This document shows, piece by piece, positions 51,571 through 60,266 of a DNA stretch of 64,000 nt. Origin of the DNA: CAKXIK01 sp050947015 (GTDB lineage: Bacteria > Bacillota > Clostridia > Oscillospirales > Acutalibacteraceae). Positions within the stretch are counted from its first letter, which is position 1, and every line of letters begins with the position of its first letter. The DNA lies in assembly GCA_050947015.1 (NCBI GenBank), contig JBMNVT010000008.1, positions 35,015-99,014 on the forward strand, given 5' to 3'. A program made the translations under genes and the position numbers. Below the pieces are notes generated by a model. The model had not been told where the DNA came from. It saw only the letters and a program-made list of their open reading frames with translations, and searched no databases.

Positions 51571-52269
51571 ATGAATGAACAGGAACTGGTAAAGCTTGTG
51601 ACCGAAAAGGTCATCGAAGCGCTTCGTCAGCAGGAAGCCGCCTCTGCCCCGCAGCCCGCCCCGCAGACACAGGCTCCTGCGGGCGCCCAGAGCGGAAGCT
51701 GCGCCGGAGCATCCGGCCTGCGCATGACGGTGCGCGACCTGGACGAAGCAAAACCGGGCGCCGCGCCCGACGAAGTGGTCATCGGCGTTGCGCCGGCGTT
51801 TGCACTTTCTCAGGTGGAAACGATCAACGGCCTTTCGCATTCCGATGTTCTGCGGGAGATCGCTGCAGGCATTGAGGAAGAGGGGCTTCACCCGAGGTTC
51901 GTCCGCTTCCGCGATATTTCAGACGTTTCGTTTATTGCCCAGCGTGCCGCAAAGCTGAGCGGAAGCGGCATCGGCATCGGCATTCAGTCCAAAGGAACGA
52001 CCGTGATCCATCAGAAGGATCTTTTTCCGCTGACGAATCTCGAGCTGTTCCCGCAGGCGCCGCTGATCACGCTGGAAATTTACCGCCACATCGGCAAAAA
52101 CGCCGCGCGCTATGCAAAAGGGCAGTCCCCTGTTCCGGTCGAAGTGACGAACGACTGCATGGTTCGGCCGAAGTTTCAGGCGCGCGCCGCGATCCTGCAT
52201 ATCAAAGAAACGCAGCACATCGTGGAGGGCGCCGCTCCGGTGGAACTGGAGGTGAAGTGGCATGCCTGA
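51571..52269 (+). CDS. pduD: Propanediol dehydratase, medium subunit
   Basis: 232 residues. The N-terminus MNEQELVKLVTEKVIEALRQ is an amphipathic encapsulation helix that targets the enzyme to the shell lumen, followed by an Ala/Pro/Gln linker (about 22-45). The body has APDEVVIGVAPAFALSQVET, GIGIGIQSKGTTVIHQKDL and LTNLELFPQAPLITLEIYR, which contact cobalamin. AAGGAGG precedes the ATG. It overlaps pduE by eight bases. Confidence 0.95.
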   Translation: MNEQELVKLVTEKVIEALRQQEAASAPQPAPQTQAPAGAQSGSCAGASGLRMTVRDLDEAKPGAAPDEVVIGVAPAFALSQVETINGLSHSDVLREIAAGIEEEGLHPRFVRFRDISDVSFIAQRAAKLSGSGIGIGIQSKGTTVIHQKDLFPLTNLELFPQAPLITLEIYRHIGKNAARYAKGQSPVPVEVTNDCMVRPKFQARAAILHIKETQHIVEGAAPVELEVKWHA

Positions 52270-52762
52270 AATGGATGAGATCGTCCGTCAGGTCGTAACG
52301 CGGCTGACGCAGGAAGCCGGCGGAGCGCCTGCCGCTTCGCAGAACAAAGCGGTCGCCGCAACGGTCGCCGATTATCCGATCCTGCAGAAGCACCCTGACT
52401 GGGTAAAAACACCGGACGGACGCCCGGTTTCGCAGATCGATCTTTCCACCATCCAGCGCGGAGAAGTAGAAAACAAGGATATCCGCATCTCGCGGGAAAT
52501 GCTGCTGATGCAGGCCGAAGTGGCCGAAAGCGCCGGCAAGCCGCAGGTGGCGGAAAACTTTCGCCGCGCGGCCGAAATGACCGACGTTCCCGACGAGCTG
52601 GTGATCCAGATGTACGACAAGCTTCGCCCCAACCGCGCAACGTATCGGGAGCTGTGCGAAATGGCCGATACGCTGGAAAACGAATATAACGCTGCCCGCT
52701 GCGCAAAGCTGGTGCGCGAGGCGGCTGAGATCTATCAGAAACGCGGGATCCTGCTGAAATAA
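52262..52762 (+). CDS. pduE: Propanediol dehydratase, small subunit
   Basis: 166 residues. Starts with a second targeting-like helix (EMDEIVRQVVTRLTQEAG), then the gamma-subunit core with DYPILQKHPDWVKTPDGRPV, VENKDIRISREMLLMQAEVA and LYDKLRPNRATYRELCE-type sequence. It completes the dehydratase and overlaps the pduD stop, consistent with coupled synthesis. Confidence 0.95.
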   Translation: MPEMDEIVRQVVTRLTQEAGGAPAASQNKAVAATVADYPILQKHPDWVKTPDGRPVSQIDLSTIQRGEVENKDIRISREMLLMQAEVAESAGKPQVAENFRRAAEMTDVPDELVIQMYDKLRPNRATYRELCEMADTLENEYNAARCAKLVREAAEIYQKRGILLK

Positions 52763-52803
52763 ACGGCGCTTCCCACGGCAGAATTTTTACGAAAGGACGG
52801 ATC

Positions 52804-54630
52804 ATGATGGAAAACGGACGTTTGATCGCCGGCATGGATATCGGCAACAGCACGACCGAAGTCGTCATCATCGAGCGCACCGATTCCGGGATCCGTTATC
52901 TCTCCGGAGCCATGACGGAAACGACGGGCGTCAAGGGAACAAAGGACAATGTGACCGGGTGCCTTGCGGCGCTGGACGAAGCGCTGCGGCAGGGCGGGCT
53001 GAAATATGCCGACTTGGCGCAGGTGCGCTTGAATCAGGCTGCGCCCGTGATCAGCGACCTTTCGATGGACACCATCAGCGAAACAAAGGTCATCGGTTCC
53101 GCGATGATCGGCCACAATCCCGATACGCCGGGCGGCGAAGGGCTTGCGGTGGGCGTTACGGCTCCGGTCGGCTCGCTGACCGACAAAACGCAGCCGCTGG
53201 TCGCCGTGATCCCGCAGGAGGTTCCCTATTACCGCGCCGCGGAGCTTCTGCTGCAGGCGATGCAAAACGGCATTTCCGTCGTTGCCGCCATCTGCCGCAA
53301 CGACGACGGCGTGCTGATCGCGAACCGCCTTCCGCAGGTGCTGCCGATTGTGGACGAGGTACGCAATATTGAGCGCGTGGAGCTGGGTGTTCCGGCTGCC
53401 GTTGAGGTTGCAGGGAACGGAAAATGCATCCGGACGCTTTCCAATCCTTATGGGATCGCGGGGATTTTCGGGCTGAACGCACAGGAAACGCGCGACGCGA
53501 TCCCGGTGGCGCGCAGCCTGATCGGATGCCGCTCCGGCGTGGTGCTGCGGGCCAGAGGCGCAAGCGTTCAGGTCAGCAAGATCCGCGCGGGTACCGTCAC
53601 CGTCCGCGGAACAAAGGGCGTCCGGGAGCTGGACGTCAACGCCGGCGCGGAAGAGATCCTCAAAGCGGCCGAAAGCGTCGGGAAGATCACCGACGTGCTC
53701 GGCGAGCCGGGAACAAACGTCGGCGCGCTCGTCACCCGCGTCAAAAACGGCATGGCTCTGCTGACGGATCAGCCGGCCGATCAGCTGCATATCGTCGACC
53801 TGCACGCGGTGGATACGTTCTCCAGCGTCGAGGTCGCCGGAGCGCTCGCCGGAGAAGCAGCGATGGAAAACGTCGTGCTGCTGGCGGCCATGGTGCAGAC
53901 CTCTGCGCTGCCGATGCAGGCGATTGCCGATGAGATCGCCCGCCGAACCGGAATTTTTGTCCGCGTAGCCGGCCGCGAAGCCGAAATGGCGCTCAAGGGC
54001 GCGCTGACAACGCCCGGCGCAGGCCTGCCGCTGGCAATTCTCGATCTTGGCGGCGGTTCGACCGACGCAGCGCTGATCACCGCCGACAAAACCGTTACGG
54101 CGGTGCATCACGCCGGAGCTGGAGAAATGGTAACAAAGATCATCGACCTGGAGCTGGATCTGCACGACCGCGATCTGGCCGAGGCCATCAAGAAATATCC
54201 GCTCGCAAAGGTGGAAGGGCTGCTGTTCCTCCGGTTTGAGGACGGCAGCGTCAAATTCGTTTCGGAGCCGCTCCCCCCCGAGCTGTTTGCCCGGGTGGTG
54301 ATCGTGGCGGAGGATACGCTGATCCCGATCAGGTCCTCCAAGCGGCTTTCCATCGACCGCATCGCGCTGGTGCGGCGCGAAGCAAAGCGCAAGGTCTTTC
54401 TGGTCAATGCGCTGCGGGCGCTGCGGGCCGTTGCGCCGGAAGGCCGGCTGCAGAACATCGGCTCGGTCGCGCTGGTCGGCGGCAGCTCACAGGATTTTGA
54501 GATCCCCGACCTGCTTGCCGAAGCGCTTGCCCCTTACCGGATCACCACCGGCCGCGCCAATCTGCTCGGCCGGCTTGCTCCGCACAGCGCCGTGGCGCTG
54601 GGGCTTGCGATGAGTGAAAAAGCGGAGTAA
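52804..54630 (+). CDS. pduG: Diol dehydratase reactivase, large subunit
   Basis: 608 residues, the usual length. An ATPase with actin-like fold: GMDIGNSTTEVVIIE at the N-terminus and AILDLGGGSTDAALIT near 410. It releases damaged cobalamin from PduCDE so the enzyme can be reused. The normal partner, the small subunit PduH, is not found in the 97-base gap to pduO or elsewhere in the operon. Either PduG works alone or a partner is encoded elsewhere. Confidence 0.93.
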   Translation: MMENGRLIAGMDIGNSTTEVVIIERTDSGIRYLSGAMTETTGVKGTKDNVTGCLAALDEALRQGGLKYADLAQVRLNQAAPVISDLSMDTISETKVIGSAMIGHNPDTPGGEGLAVGVTAPVGSLTDKTQPLVAVIPQEVPYYRAAELLLQAMQNGISVVAAICRNDDGVLIANRLPQVLPIVDEVRNIERVELGVPAAVEVAGNGKCIRTLSNPYGIAGIFGLNAQETRDAIPVARSLIGCRSGVVLRARGASVQVSKIRAGTVTVRGTKGVRELDVNAGAEEILKAAESVGKITDVLGEPGTNVGALVTRVKNGMALLTDQPADQLHIVDLHAVDTFSSVEVAGALAGEAAMENVVLLAAMVQTSALPMQAIADEIARRTGIFVRVAGREAEMALKGALTTPGAGLPLAILDLGGGSTDAALITADKTVTAVHHAGAGEMVTKIIDLELDLHDRDLAEAIKKYPLAKVEGLLFLRFEDGSVKFVSEPLPPELFARVVIVAEDTLIPIRSSKRLSIDRIALVRREAKRKVFLVNALRALRAVAPEGRLQNIGSVALVGGSSQDFEIPDLLAEALAPYRITTGRANLLGRLAPHSAVALGLAMSEKAE

Positions 54631-54727
54631 AGAAGAATGAGATCCCGCTGCCTGCGGAAGCTGCCCGAGAGGCGGAGCGCTCCGCAGGACAGAATTTGAA
54701 ATCCCGCAGAATAGGGGGCTGAAACCC

Positions 54728-55708
54728 ATGAAGCTTTATACCAAAACGGGCGACGGCGGCCGTGCCAGCACGATGAACCGCCGGAATATTCCCAAGGACA
54801 GCCCCGTTTTTGAACTGCTCGGAACGCTCGATGAGCTTGGCAGCGCGCTGGGCACGGCAAAATGCGCTGCGCCGAAGGCCGCGCCGCTGATCGAGCCGCT
54901 GCAGAACGATCTGATCCGGCTTTGCGGCGAACTGGCGGGCGGAAAACCGTTTGCCAGCGAGGAAGAAACCGCCAATCTGGAGCGGGTGATCGATTCCATC
55001 CAAAAAGAAACGCCGGAGTTTTCGGGCTTCATTCTGCCGGGCAAAACGCCGGGAGGCGCTGCGCTGGATCAGGCGAGAACCATCGCCCGCCGGGCAGAAC
55101 GCCGGGCGGTCACCTACTCCGTGACCGGTCAGGTTTCGGCGGCGGCGCTCAAATGGCTCAACCGCCTTTCCGATCTGATCTATGCGCTTGCCCGGCTGAC
55201 CGATCTGGGCGGTGCTTCTGCCCCGCCGGCCGCAAGCGTTTATGAGCCGGCTCTGCCGGCGCAGGGGGAAGAAAAAGGCGAGGCCCGCGCAGGCAGAAGG
55301 CTCGACCTTCGTTCCGCCGCGGAGCTTTGCGAAAAGGTTCTGCAGCATGGCCGCGAGACCGGCCTGCGGGCGGTGGTTTCCGTTGTGGATGAAGGCGGGA
55401 ATCTGATCGCGCTGATGCGCGACGATGACGCGTTTCTGGTGAGCATTCAGCTTTCACAGGACAAAGCCTATACGGCCGTCGCGGTAAAAATGACAACCGA
55501 ACAGCTGGGGCGCATGGCACAGCCGGGCGCCGCGCTGGATGGAATACAGCACACCAACTGCCGCATGGTGGTTTTCGGCGGCGGAGTCCCCATTACGCAG
55601 GGCGGCCGGGTGATCGGCGGGCTTGGCGTAAGCGGCGGGACCGCGCAGCAGGATACCGATCTTGCGGATTACGGTGCGCAGGTTGCAAAACAGATGTTTG
55701 ATTCTTAA
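54728..55708 (+). CDS. pduO: PduO: cobalamin adenosyltransferase fused to a GlcG/HbpS-like heme-binding domain
   Basis: 326 residues. The N-terminal domain (about 1-165) is a PduO-type ATP:cob(I)alamin adenosyltransferase: MKLYTKTGDGGRASTMNRRN, FILPGKTPGGAALDQART and RRAERRAVTYS. The C-terminal domain (about 195-326) is a GlcG/HbpS fold: VVSVVDEGGNLIALMRDDDA and GGRVIGGLGVSGGTAQQDTD. It supplies adenosylcobalamin for PduCDE. In other species the C-domain binds heme. A hairpin (CCTGCGGA with TCCGCAGG, 54651-54688) sits upstream of its ribosome site. Confidence 0.93.
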   Translation: MKLYTKTGDGGRASTMNRRNIPKDSPVFELLGTLDELGSALGTAKCAAPKAAPLIEPLQNDLIRLCGELAGGKPFASEEETANLERVIDSIQKETPEFSGFILPGKTPGGAALDQARTIARRAERRAVTYSVTGQVSAAALKWLNRLSDLIYALARLTDLGGASAPPAASVYEPALPAQGEEKGEARAGRRLDLRSAAELCEKVLQHGRETGLRAVVSVVDEGGNLIALMRDDDAFLVSIQLSQDKAYTAVAVKMTTEQLGRMAQPGAALDGIQHTNCRMVVFGGGVPITQGGRVIGGLGVSGGTAQQDTDLADYGAQVAKQMFDS

Positions 55709-55741
55709 GCAAAACAAGACAAAGAAAGGGATGATTCATGC

Positions 55742-57199
55742 ATGGGATACGAAATTTCCGAAGAACAGATCGGCCTGATCGTGAAGCAGGTGCTCAGCGG
55801 GATGGGCGGTTCGGAACAGGCGGCAAAGACCGACTGGGATTCCACGCAGTATCACGGCAGAAAGCTGATCGGCATTTATGAGGATATGCACGATGCGATC
55901 GCGGCTGCCAACGAAGGCTACAAGGCGATCCGCGGTATGACGGTTGCCGAGCGCGAAAAAATGATCGGCGAGATCCGCAAGCTCTGCCGCGCGGAAGCCG
56001 AGATCATGGGCAAGCTTGGCGTTGCCGAGACCGGGATGGGGCGCGCCGACCACAAAAAGCTCAAACATATTCTGGTGGCGGAGAAAACCCCGGGCACCGA
56101 GGATATTGTCACCGAGGCAAAAACCGGCGACGACGGCCTGACGCTTGTTGAAATGGCTCCGTTCGGCGTGGTGGGCGCCATTACGCCCAGCACCAACCCG
56201 AGCGAAACGGTCATCTGCAACTCGATCGGCATGATCGCGGCGGGCAACGGCGTTGTGTTCAATCCGCACCCGGGCGCGATCGCGACCTCCAACTATGCGG
56301 TCGACCTCGTCAACCGCGCCTGCCATGCGGCAGGAGGCCCCGAGGTGCTCGTTGCTTCCGTTGTCAAGCCGACGATGGATTCCGCCGCGGTGATGGAAAA
56401 AGACCCCGCCATCCGGATGCTCGTCTGCACCGGCGGCCCCGGCGTTGTGCGCGCGGTGCTTTCCAGCGGCAAAAAAGCGATCGGCGCGGGCGCAGGCAAT
56501 CCGCCGGTCATCGTGGACGACACCGCCGATATCCGCAAAGCGGCAAAGGACATCATCGACGGCTGCACGTTTGACAACAACCTCCCCTGCATTGCGGAAA
56601 AAGAGGTTTTTGCGTTTTCCAACATTGCCGACGAGCTGGTTCATTACATGCTCCAGAACGGCGCTTATATGCTGAATCCGCAGCAGGTGGACGCTCTGGT
56701 CAAAACGGTTCTGGTGGAAAAGACCGATCCCAAGACCGGAGCCGTCAAGAAGATCATCAACCGCAGGTGTGTCGGCCGCGACGCAGCCGTTCTTGCAAAG
56801 ATGATCGGGCTGGAAGTCGGCCCCGAGGTTCGCTGCCTGATCTGCGAAACCTCGTTCGGTCATCCGTTCGTTCAGACGGAGCTGATGATGCCGATCCTGC
56901 CGATCGTCCGCGTGGCCGATATTGAAGAAGCGATCGACCTGGCGGTTCAGGCCGAGCACGGCAACCGCCACACGGCGCATATGCACTCCAAAAATGTGGA
57001 TCATCTTTCCCGCTTTGCAAAGGCGGTCGAAACGACCATCTTCGTCAAAAACGCCCCGTCCTACGCGGGGATCGGCTTTGGCGGCGAGGGCCACACTACC
57101 TTCACCATTGCCGGCCCCACCGGCGAAGGGCTGACCTCCGCCCGCAGCTTTACCCGCAAGCGCCGCTGTGTGCTTTCGGACGGGTTCCGCATTATTTAA
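55742..57199 (+). CDS. pduP: CoA-acylating propionaldehyde dehydrogenase
   Basis: 485 residues. N-terminal EISEEQIGLIVKQVLSGMGG is an encapsulation helix. The dehydrogenase body has APFGVVGAITPSTNPSETVI, ICTGGPGVVRAVLSSG-like NAD region, GAGAGNPPVIVDDTADIRKA, and the catalytic Cys in FDNNLPCIAEKEVF near residue 280. Oxidises propionaldehyde with NAD and CoA to propionyl-CoA inside the shell. ATG at 55742, one base past an out-of-frame ATG. Confidence 0.95.
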   Translation: MGYEISEEQIGLIVKQVLSGMGGSEQAAKTDWDSTQYHGRKLIGIYEDMHDAIAAANEGYKAIRGMTVAEREKMIGEIRKLCRAEAEIMGKLGVAETGMGRADHKKLKHILVAEKTPGTEDIVTEAKTGDDGLTLVEMAPFGVVGAITPSTNPSETVICNSIGMIAAGNGVVFNPHPGAIATSNYAVDLVNRACHAAGGPEVLVASVVKPTMDSAAVMEKDPAIRMLVCTGGPGVVRAVLSSGKKAIGAGAGNPPVIVDDTADIRKAAKDIIDGCTFDNNLPCIAEKEVFAFSNIADELVHYMLQNGAYMLNPQQVDALVKTVLVEKTDPKTGAVKKIINRRCVGRDAAVLAKMIGLEVGPEVRCLICETSFGHPFVQTELMMPILPIVRVADIEEAIDLAVQAEHGNRHTAHMHSKNVDHLSRFAKAVETTIFVKNAPSYAGIGFGGEGHTTFTIAGPTGEGLTSARSFTRKRRCVLSDGFRII

Positions 57200-57204
57200 G
57201 CAGC

Positions 57205-57277
57205 ATCCCCTGCTTTTGCGGGGATCGAATACAGGTTCAATCAGGGTTATGCTTTTGAAAGGCGATGCCTTCAAAAG
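57205..57277 (+). other. Two RNA hairpins between pduP and the Zn-dehydrogenase gene
   Basis: ATCCCC/GGGGAT around a TTTT loop (57205-57225) and CTTTTGAAAGGC/GCCTTCAAAAG (57252-57277, one bulged A, loop GAT). No T-tract follows either, so processing or stabilising elements are likelier than terminators. Confidence 0.65.
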
Positions 57278-57310
57278 AGGGAAGACCTTACGAAAGGGAT
57301 GGTCATAGTC

Positions 57311-58540
57311 ATGGAATTCAATGCAAGTCAGATTGAAAGCGTAGTCCGCCAGATTCTCGATCAGATGACCGAGAGGGGCGCTGCGGCTTCCGCCCCGGCA
57401 GCTGCGGCGTCGCCGGAGATCCCGAAGACGGCTCATGTCGCAATGCTGACCGGCGTGCGCAAGATCGAGGTCAAGGAATATCCGATCCCGCCCGTCGGCG
57501 ACGATGAGATCCTTGTCCGCGTGGAAGGCTGCGGCGTCTGCGGCACTGATGTTCACGAGTGGAAGGGCGATCCGTTTGGTTATATCCCGGTCGTGCTCGG
57601 CCACGAAGGCACCGGCGAAGTTGTTGCCCTCGGCAAGAACATCAAGTGCGACACCGCCGGAAAGCCGCTGAAGGTCGGCGACAAGATCGTTACCTCCGTT
57701 ACCAAATGCGGCGAATGCGGCATCTGCCGCAATCATCCGGGCAACACGAACCTCTGCGACAAGCAGGGCATCTTCGGTCTGATTCCGGACAGCAGCGAAT
57801 ATCACCTGAACGGCTGGTTTGCCGATTATCTGCTGATCCACGGCGCCGGCGCAACGTACTTTAACGTCAACGGGCTGGATGTTCAGGAAAGAATGCTGCT
57901 CGAGCTTGCCACCGTCTGCGTTCATGCTCTGCTCCGCGGTCAGTCCACCGGACTGCTCAAGTTCAACAGCAAGGTTCTGCTGCAGGGCTGTGGCCCGGTC
58001 GGTCTGATGATGCTCTGCGTGCTGCGCGCGGCGGGCATCAACCACATCATTGCTGTCGACGGCTCCGAAGCCCGCCTTGCGCTCGCAAAGGAGATCGGCT
58101 GCAAGACGATCATCAACTTCAAGGAGTCCAACGCCGATACGCTTGAAAAGCGTGTTGCGCTGGTCAAATCCGTCACCGACGGAATGGGCGCCGACTTTGC
58201 TTACCAGTGCACCGGCGCGCCGGCTGCTGCCGCCGATGTTTACAGCTACATTCGCCGCGGCGGCGGACTGTGCGAGATGGGCTTCTTCACCAACAACGGT
58301 GACTGCACCATCAACCCGCACCTTGCGCTTTGCAACAAGGAGATCAATCTGGTCGGTTCCTGGGATTACACCGCTCAGGATTACCTCACCACGATGGCGT
58401 TCCTGAAGCAGTGCCGCGAAATGAATATCCCGATCAAGAAGCTGATTACCCATTCCTTCCCGCTGGATAAGCTCAACGAAGCAATGGAGGTCAACATTGC
58501 GCAGAAGGGCATCAAGGTCTGCTACGTCCCAAATTGCTAA
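57311..58540 (+). CDS. Encapsulated zinc-dependent alcohol dehydrogenase, probable lactaldehyde/propionaldehyde reductase
   Basis: 409 residues. N-terminal FNASQIESVVRQILDQMTER is an encapsulation helix, then an Ala/Pro linker. The MDR body starts near residue 45. Catalytic zinc ligands: Cys in GCGVCGTDVHEWKG and His in VLGHEGTGEVVALG. Four structural-zinc cysteines lie in KCGECGICRNHPGNTNLC. NAD site: GCGPVGLMMLCVLRAAG with an Asp after the second strand (IAVDGS), favouring NADH. Classic pdu loci use an iron-type PduQ here. Likely role: reduce lactaldehyde to 1,2-propanediol and recycle NAD for PduP. Confidence 0.88.
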   Translation: MEFNASQIESVVRQILDQMTERGAAASAPAAAASPEIPKTAHVAMLTGVRKIEVKEYPIPPVGDDEILVRVEGCGVCGTDVHEWKGDPFGYIPVVLGHEGTGEVVALGKNIKCDTAGKPLKVGDKIVTSVTKCGECGICRNHPGNTNLCDKQGIFGLIPDSSEYHLNGWFADYLLIHGAGATYFNVNGLDVQERMLLELATVCVHALLRGQSTGLLKFNSKVLLQGCGPVGLMMLCVLRAAGINHIIAVDGSEARLALAKEIGCKTIINFKESNADTLEKRVALVKSVTDGMGADFAYQCTGAPAAAADVYSYIRRGGGLCEMGFFTNNGDCTINPHLALCNKEINLVGSWDYTAQDYLTTMAFLKQCREMNIPIKKLITHSFPLDKLNEAMEVNIAQKGIKVCYVPNC

Positions 58541-58626
58541 AAGGCAGAGCCTTTTAGCAATTGCAGCAGTTCTGCTTTCCGGTCGGGGCGACCGGAATTG
58601 CCTGACGGCAACCGCAGAAGCTGCGG
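58532..58626 (+). other. Four consecutive hairpins before the shell-gene cluster
   Basis: The first is a perfect 14-bp stem, AATTGCTAAAAGGC (58532-58545) with GCCTTTTAGCAATT (58549-58562), overlapping the preceding stop codon. TTCCGGTCG/CGACCGGAA (58577-58597), TTGCC/GGCAA (58598-58611) and CCGCAG/CTGCGG (58612-58626) follow. None has a T-tract. Confidence 0.75.
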
Positions 58627-58671
58627 CGAAGGGCGGCAAAGCCACCGAAAAAACCACGAAGGGATGGTCTC

Positions 58672-59019
58672 ATGGCAGCACTGGGAATGATTGAGGTGTA
58701 CGGCTTTACCACCGCGGTCGTTGCGGCAGATGCCGCTGCCAAGGCCGGCAACGTCACGATTGTGGCGCTGGACCGCAACAAACCCGCCAACGCGGAACAG
58801 TGCGAGGTTCCGATCGTGCTGGTGGTAAAGATGGAAGGCGAGGTCGCCGAGGTGGAAAGCGCCATGCAGGCCGGGATCGAGGCCGCAAAGGCGCGCAATA
58901 TGTACATCACCTCCTATGTGATCACGCGCCAGGAGGAAGACACGAAAAAACTCGCAAAACTCAACGCACTGGGGCACGACAAGATTTCGGGTCCCAGAGA
59001 AAGTTCCAGTCCGATCTAA
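58672..59019 (+). CDS. BMC-H shell protein with C-terminal tail
   Basis: 115 residues. One BMC domain (MAALGMIEVYGFTTAVVAAD, AAKAGNVTIVALDRNKPAN, VPIVLVVKMEGEVAEVESAM) forms hexamers of the shell. It is more divergent than the three near-identical shell genes downstream and has a ~25-residue tail after the domain (KKLAKLNALGHDKISG). First shell gene of the cluster. Confidence 0.93.
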   Translation: MAALGMIEVYGFTTAVVAADAAAKAGNVTIVALDRNKPANAEQCEVPIVLVVKMEGEVAEVESAMQAGIEAAKARNMYITSYVITRQEEDTKKLAKLNALGHDKISGPRESSSPI

Positions 59020-59089
59020 GCTGATTTTCCGGGAAGCCGGCGGTCAGTGAAAAATAATTTACAGAATTTATTTAAGGAGATTGATTGTT

Positions 59090-59365
59090 ATGATGGAAGC
59101 TCTTGGAATGGTTGAAACCCGCGGTCTGGTTGCCGCAATCGAAGCCGCCGATGCCATGGCAAAGGCTGCAAACGTCGCTCTGGTCGGTTCCGAAAAGATC
59201 GGTTCCGGCTTGGTGACCATCATGGTGCGCGGCGACGTTGGCGCTGTGAAGGCTGCCGTTGAAGCCGGAGGCGCCGCTGCCGGCCGTCTGGGCGAGGTCG
59301 TCGCTACTCACGTCATTCCGCGCCCGCACAATGATGTGGAAAAGCTGCTCCCCTCTGCGAAATAA
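59090..59365 (+). CDS. BMC-H shell protein, PduA/PduJ-like (copy 1)
   Basis: 91 residues from ATG 59090 (AAGGAG upstream). A canonical hexamer-forming BMC domain: EALGMVETRGLVAAIEAADA, KIGSGLVTIMVRGDVGAVKA and VVATHVIPRPHNDVEKLL. The pore segment KIGSG is the PduA-type loop that passes small polar molecules such as propanediol. It differs from the 59863 form of the next-but-one gene at three residues. Confidence 0.95.
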   Translation: MMEALGMVETRGLVAAIEAADAMAKAANVALVGSEKIGSGLVTIMVRGDVGAVKAAVEAGGAAAGRLGEVVATHVIPRPHNDVEKLLPSAK

Positions 59366-59412
59366 TCCACACCGTTTTCTCACGCAAAATCGCCCGAAAG
59401 GCACGGTAGTTT

Positions 59413-59727
59413 ATGATGCAGAATGAACACAACTTGCCGAACAAGGCAATCGCCCTGCTGGAGGTTCAGGCGTTTACCGCGGCGGTCACCGGACTTGACG
59501 CAATGCTCAAGGCGGCGGACGTGCGGTTGATCCATGTGGAACGCAGGCTGGGCGGCCGGCTCGTCACGGTCGTTGTTGACGGAACGGTTTCCGCAGTGGA
59601 AGCCGCCGCCGAGGCAGGAAAGAAGGCTGCGGCAGAGGTCGGGGTCGTCAAGCTGTGCGAGGTGATTCCCCGCCCGCACCCCGAAATCGCCAAATTCCTT
59701 TACACGGACGATCTGGATTCCAAATAA
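59413..59727 (+). CDS. Divergent BMC-H shell protein
   Basis: 104 residues. One BMC domain: NKAIALLEVQAFTAAVTGLD, VRLIHVERRLGGRLVTVVVD and VCEVIPRPHPEIAKFLY-type end. The pore loop reads RRLGGR, more basic than the KIGSG of its neighbours, so it would give a hexamer with a different pore. Probably a minor shell component. ATG 59413 after GAAAGG. Confidence 0.9.
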   Translation: MMQNEHNLPNKAIALLEVQAFTAAVTGLDAMLKAADVRLIHVERRLGGRLVTVVVDGTVSAVEAAAEAGKKAAAEVGVVKLCEVIPRPHPEIAKFLYTDDLDSK

Positions 59728-59751
59728 GAGTCCCGCAAGGAGGCGTCTGCA

Positions 59752-60138
59752 ATGGCAGAAGCAAGAAAACCGGCTGCGTCCCGCGCGGCAGCTCCCAAAA
59801 AACCGGCTGCGCCAAAGGCTGCGGCCCCCACAAATCAAAACACCATAAAGGAGAGTATTCACATGATGGAAGCATTAGGAATGGTTGAAACCCGCGGTCT
59901 GGTTGCCGCAATCGAGGCTGCCGATGCCATGGCAAAGGCTGCAAACGTTACGCTCGTCGGTTCCGAAAAAATCGGTTCCGGTTTGGTGAGCATCATGGTG
60001 CGCGGCGATGTCGGCGCTGTGAAGGCTGCCGTTGAAGCCGGAGGCGCCGCTGCCGGCCGTCTGGGCGAAGTTGTTGCCACGCACGTGATCCCGCGTCCGC
60101 ACAATGATGTGGAAAATCTGCTGCCTTCTGCAAAATAA
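59752..60138 (+). CDS. BMC-H shell protein with two possible starts (long and short forms)
   Basis: The long form has 128 residues: an Ala/Pro/Lys-rich, probably disordered, 37-residue N-terminal extension (AEARKPAASRAAAPKKPA) before a BMC domain of PduA type. Its ATG at 59752 has AAGGAGG. An internal ATG at 59863, with AAAGGAG (59847-59853) nine bases before it, would give a 91-residue form almost identical to copy 1 (three differences). Both starts are well formed, so two proteins may be made from one gene. Confidence 0.9.
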   Translation: MAEARKPAASRAAAPKKPAAPKAAAPTNQNTIKESIHMMEALGMVETRGLVAAIEAADAMAKAANVTLVGSEKIGSGLVSIMVRGDVGAVKAAVEAGGAAAGRLGEVVATHVIPRPHNDVENLLPSAK

Positions 60139-60244
60139 TTTGAAAGGCTTTGCCTTTCGGTTATCTGACGGGCTTCACCCCCCCTGCGCCCCTGCAGGGG
60201 CGGTAAAAAATTTGTACCGAATCCGACAGATTCTATCGGTTCGG
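60139..60244 (+). other. Hairpins between two shell genes
   Basis: GAAAGGC/GCCTTTC with a TTT loop (60142-60158), the perfect palindrome CGCCCCTGCAGGGGCG (60187-60202) and ACCGAA/TTCGG with CCGA/TCGG (60216-60244). GGGGCGG followed by TAAAAAATTT is weakly terminator-like. Confidence 0.6.
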
Positions 60245-60266
60245 CAGGAAAGGAATGAACAGAACA

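Noticed and set aside
49915..51891. Minus-strand frame opposite pduC
   Set aside because: Shadow of a strongly conserved gene.
55736..58657. 973-codon minus-strand frame opposite pduP and the Zn-dehydrogenase
   Set aside because: It spans two certain genes and their hairpins, has no start signal and shadow-type composition.
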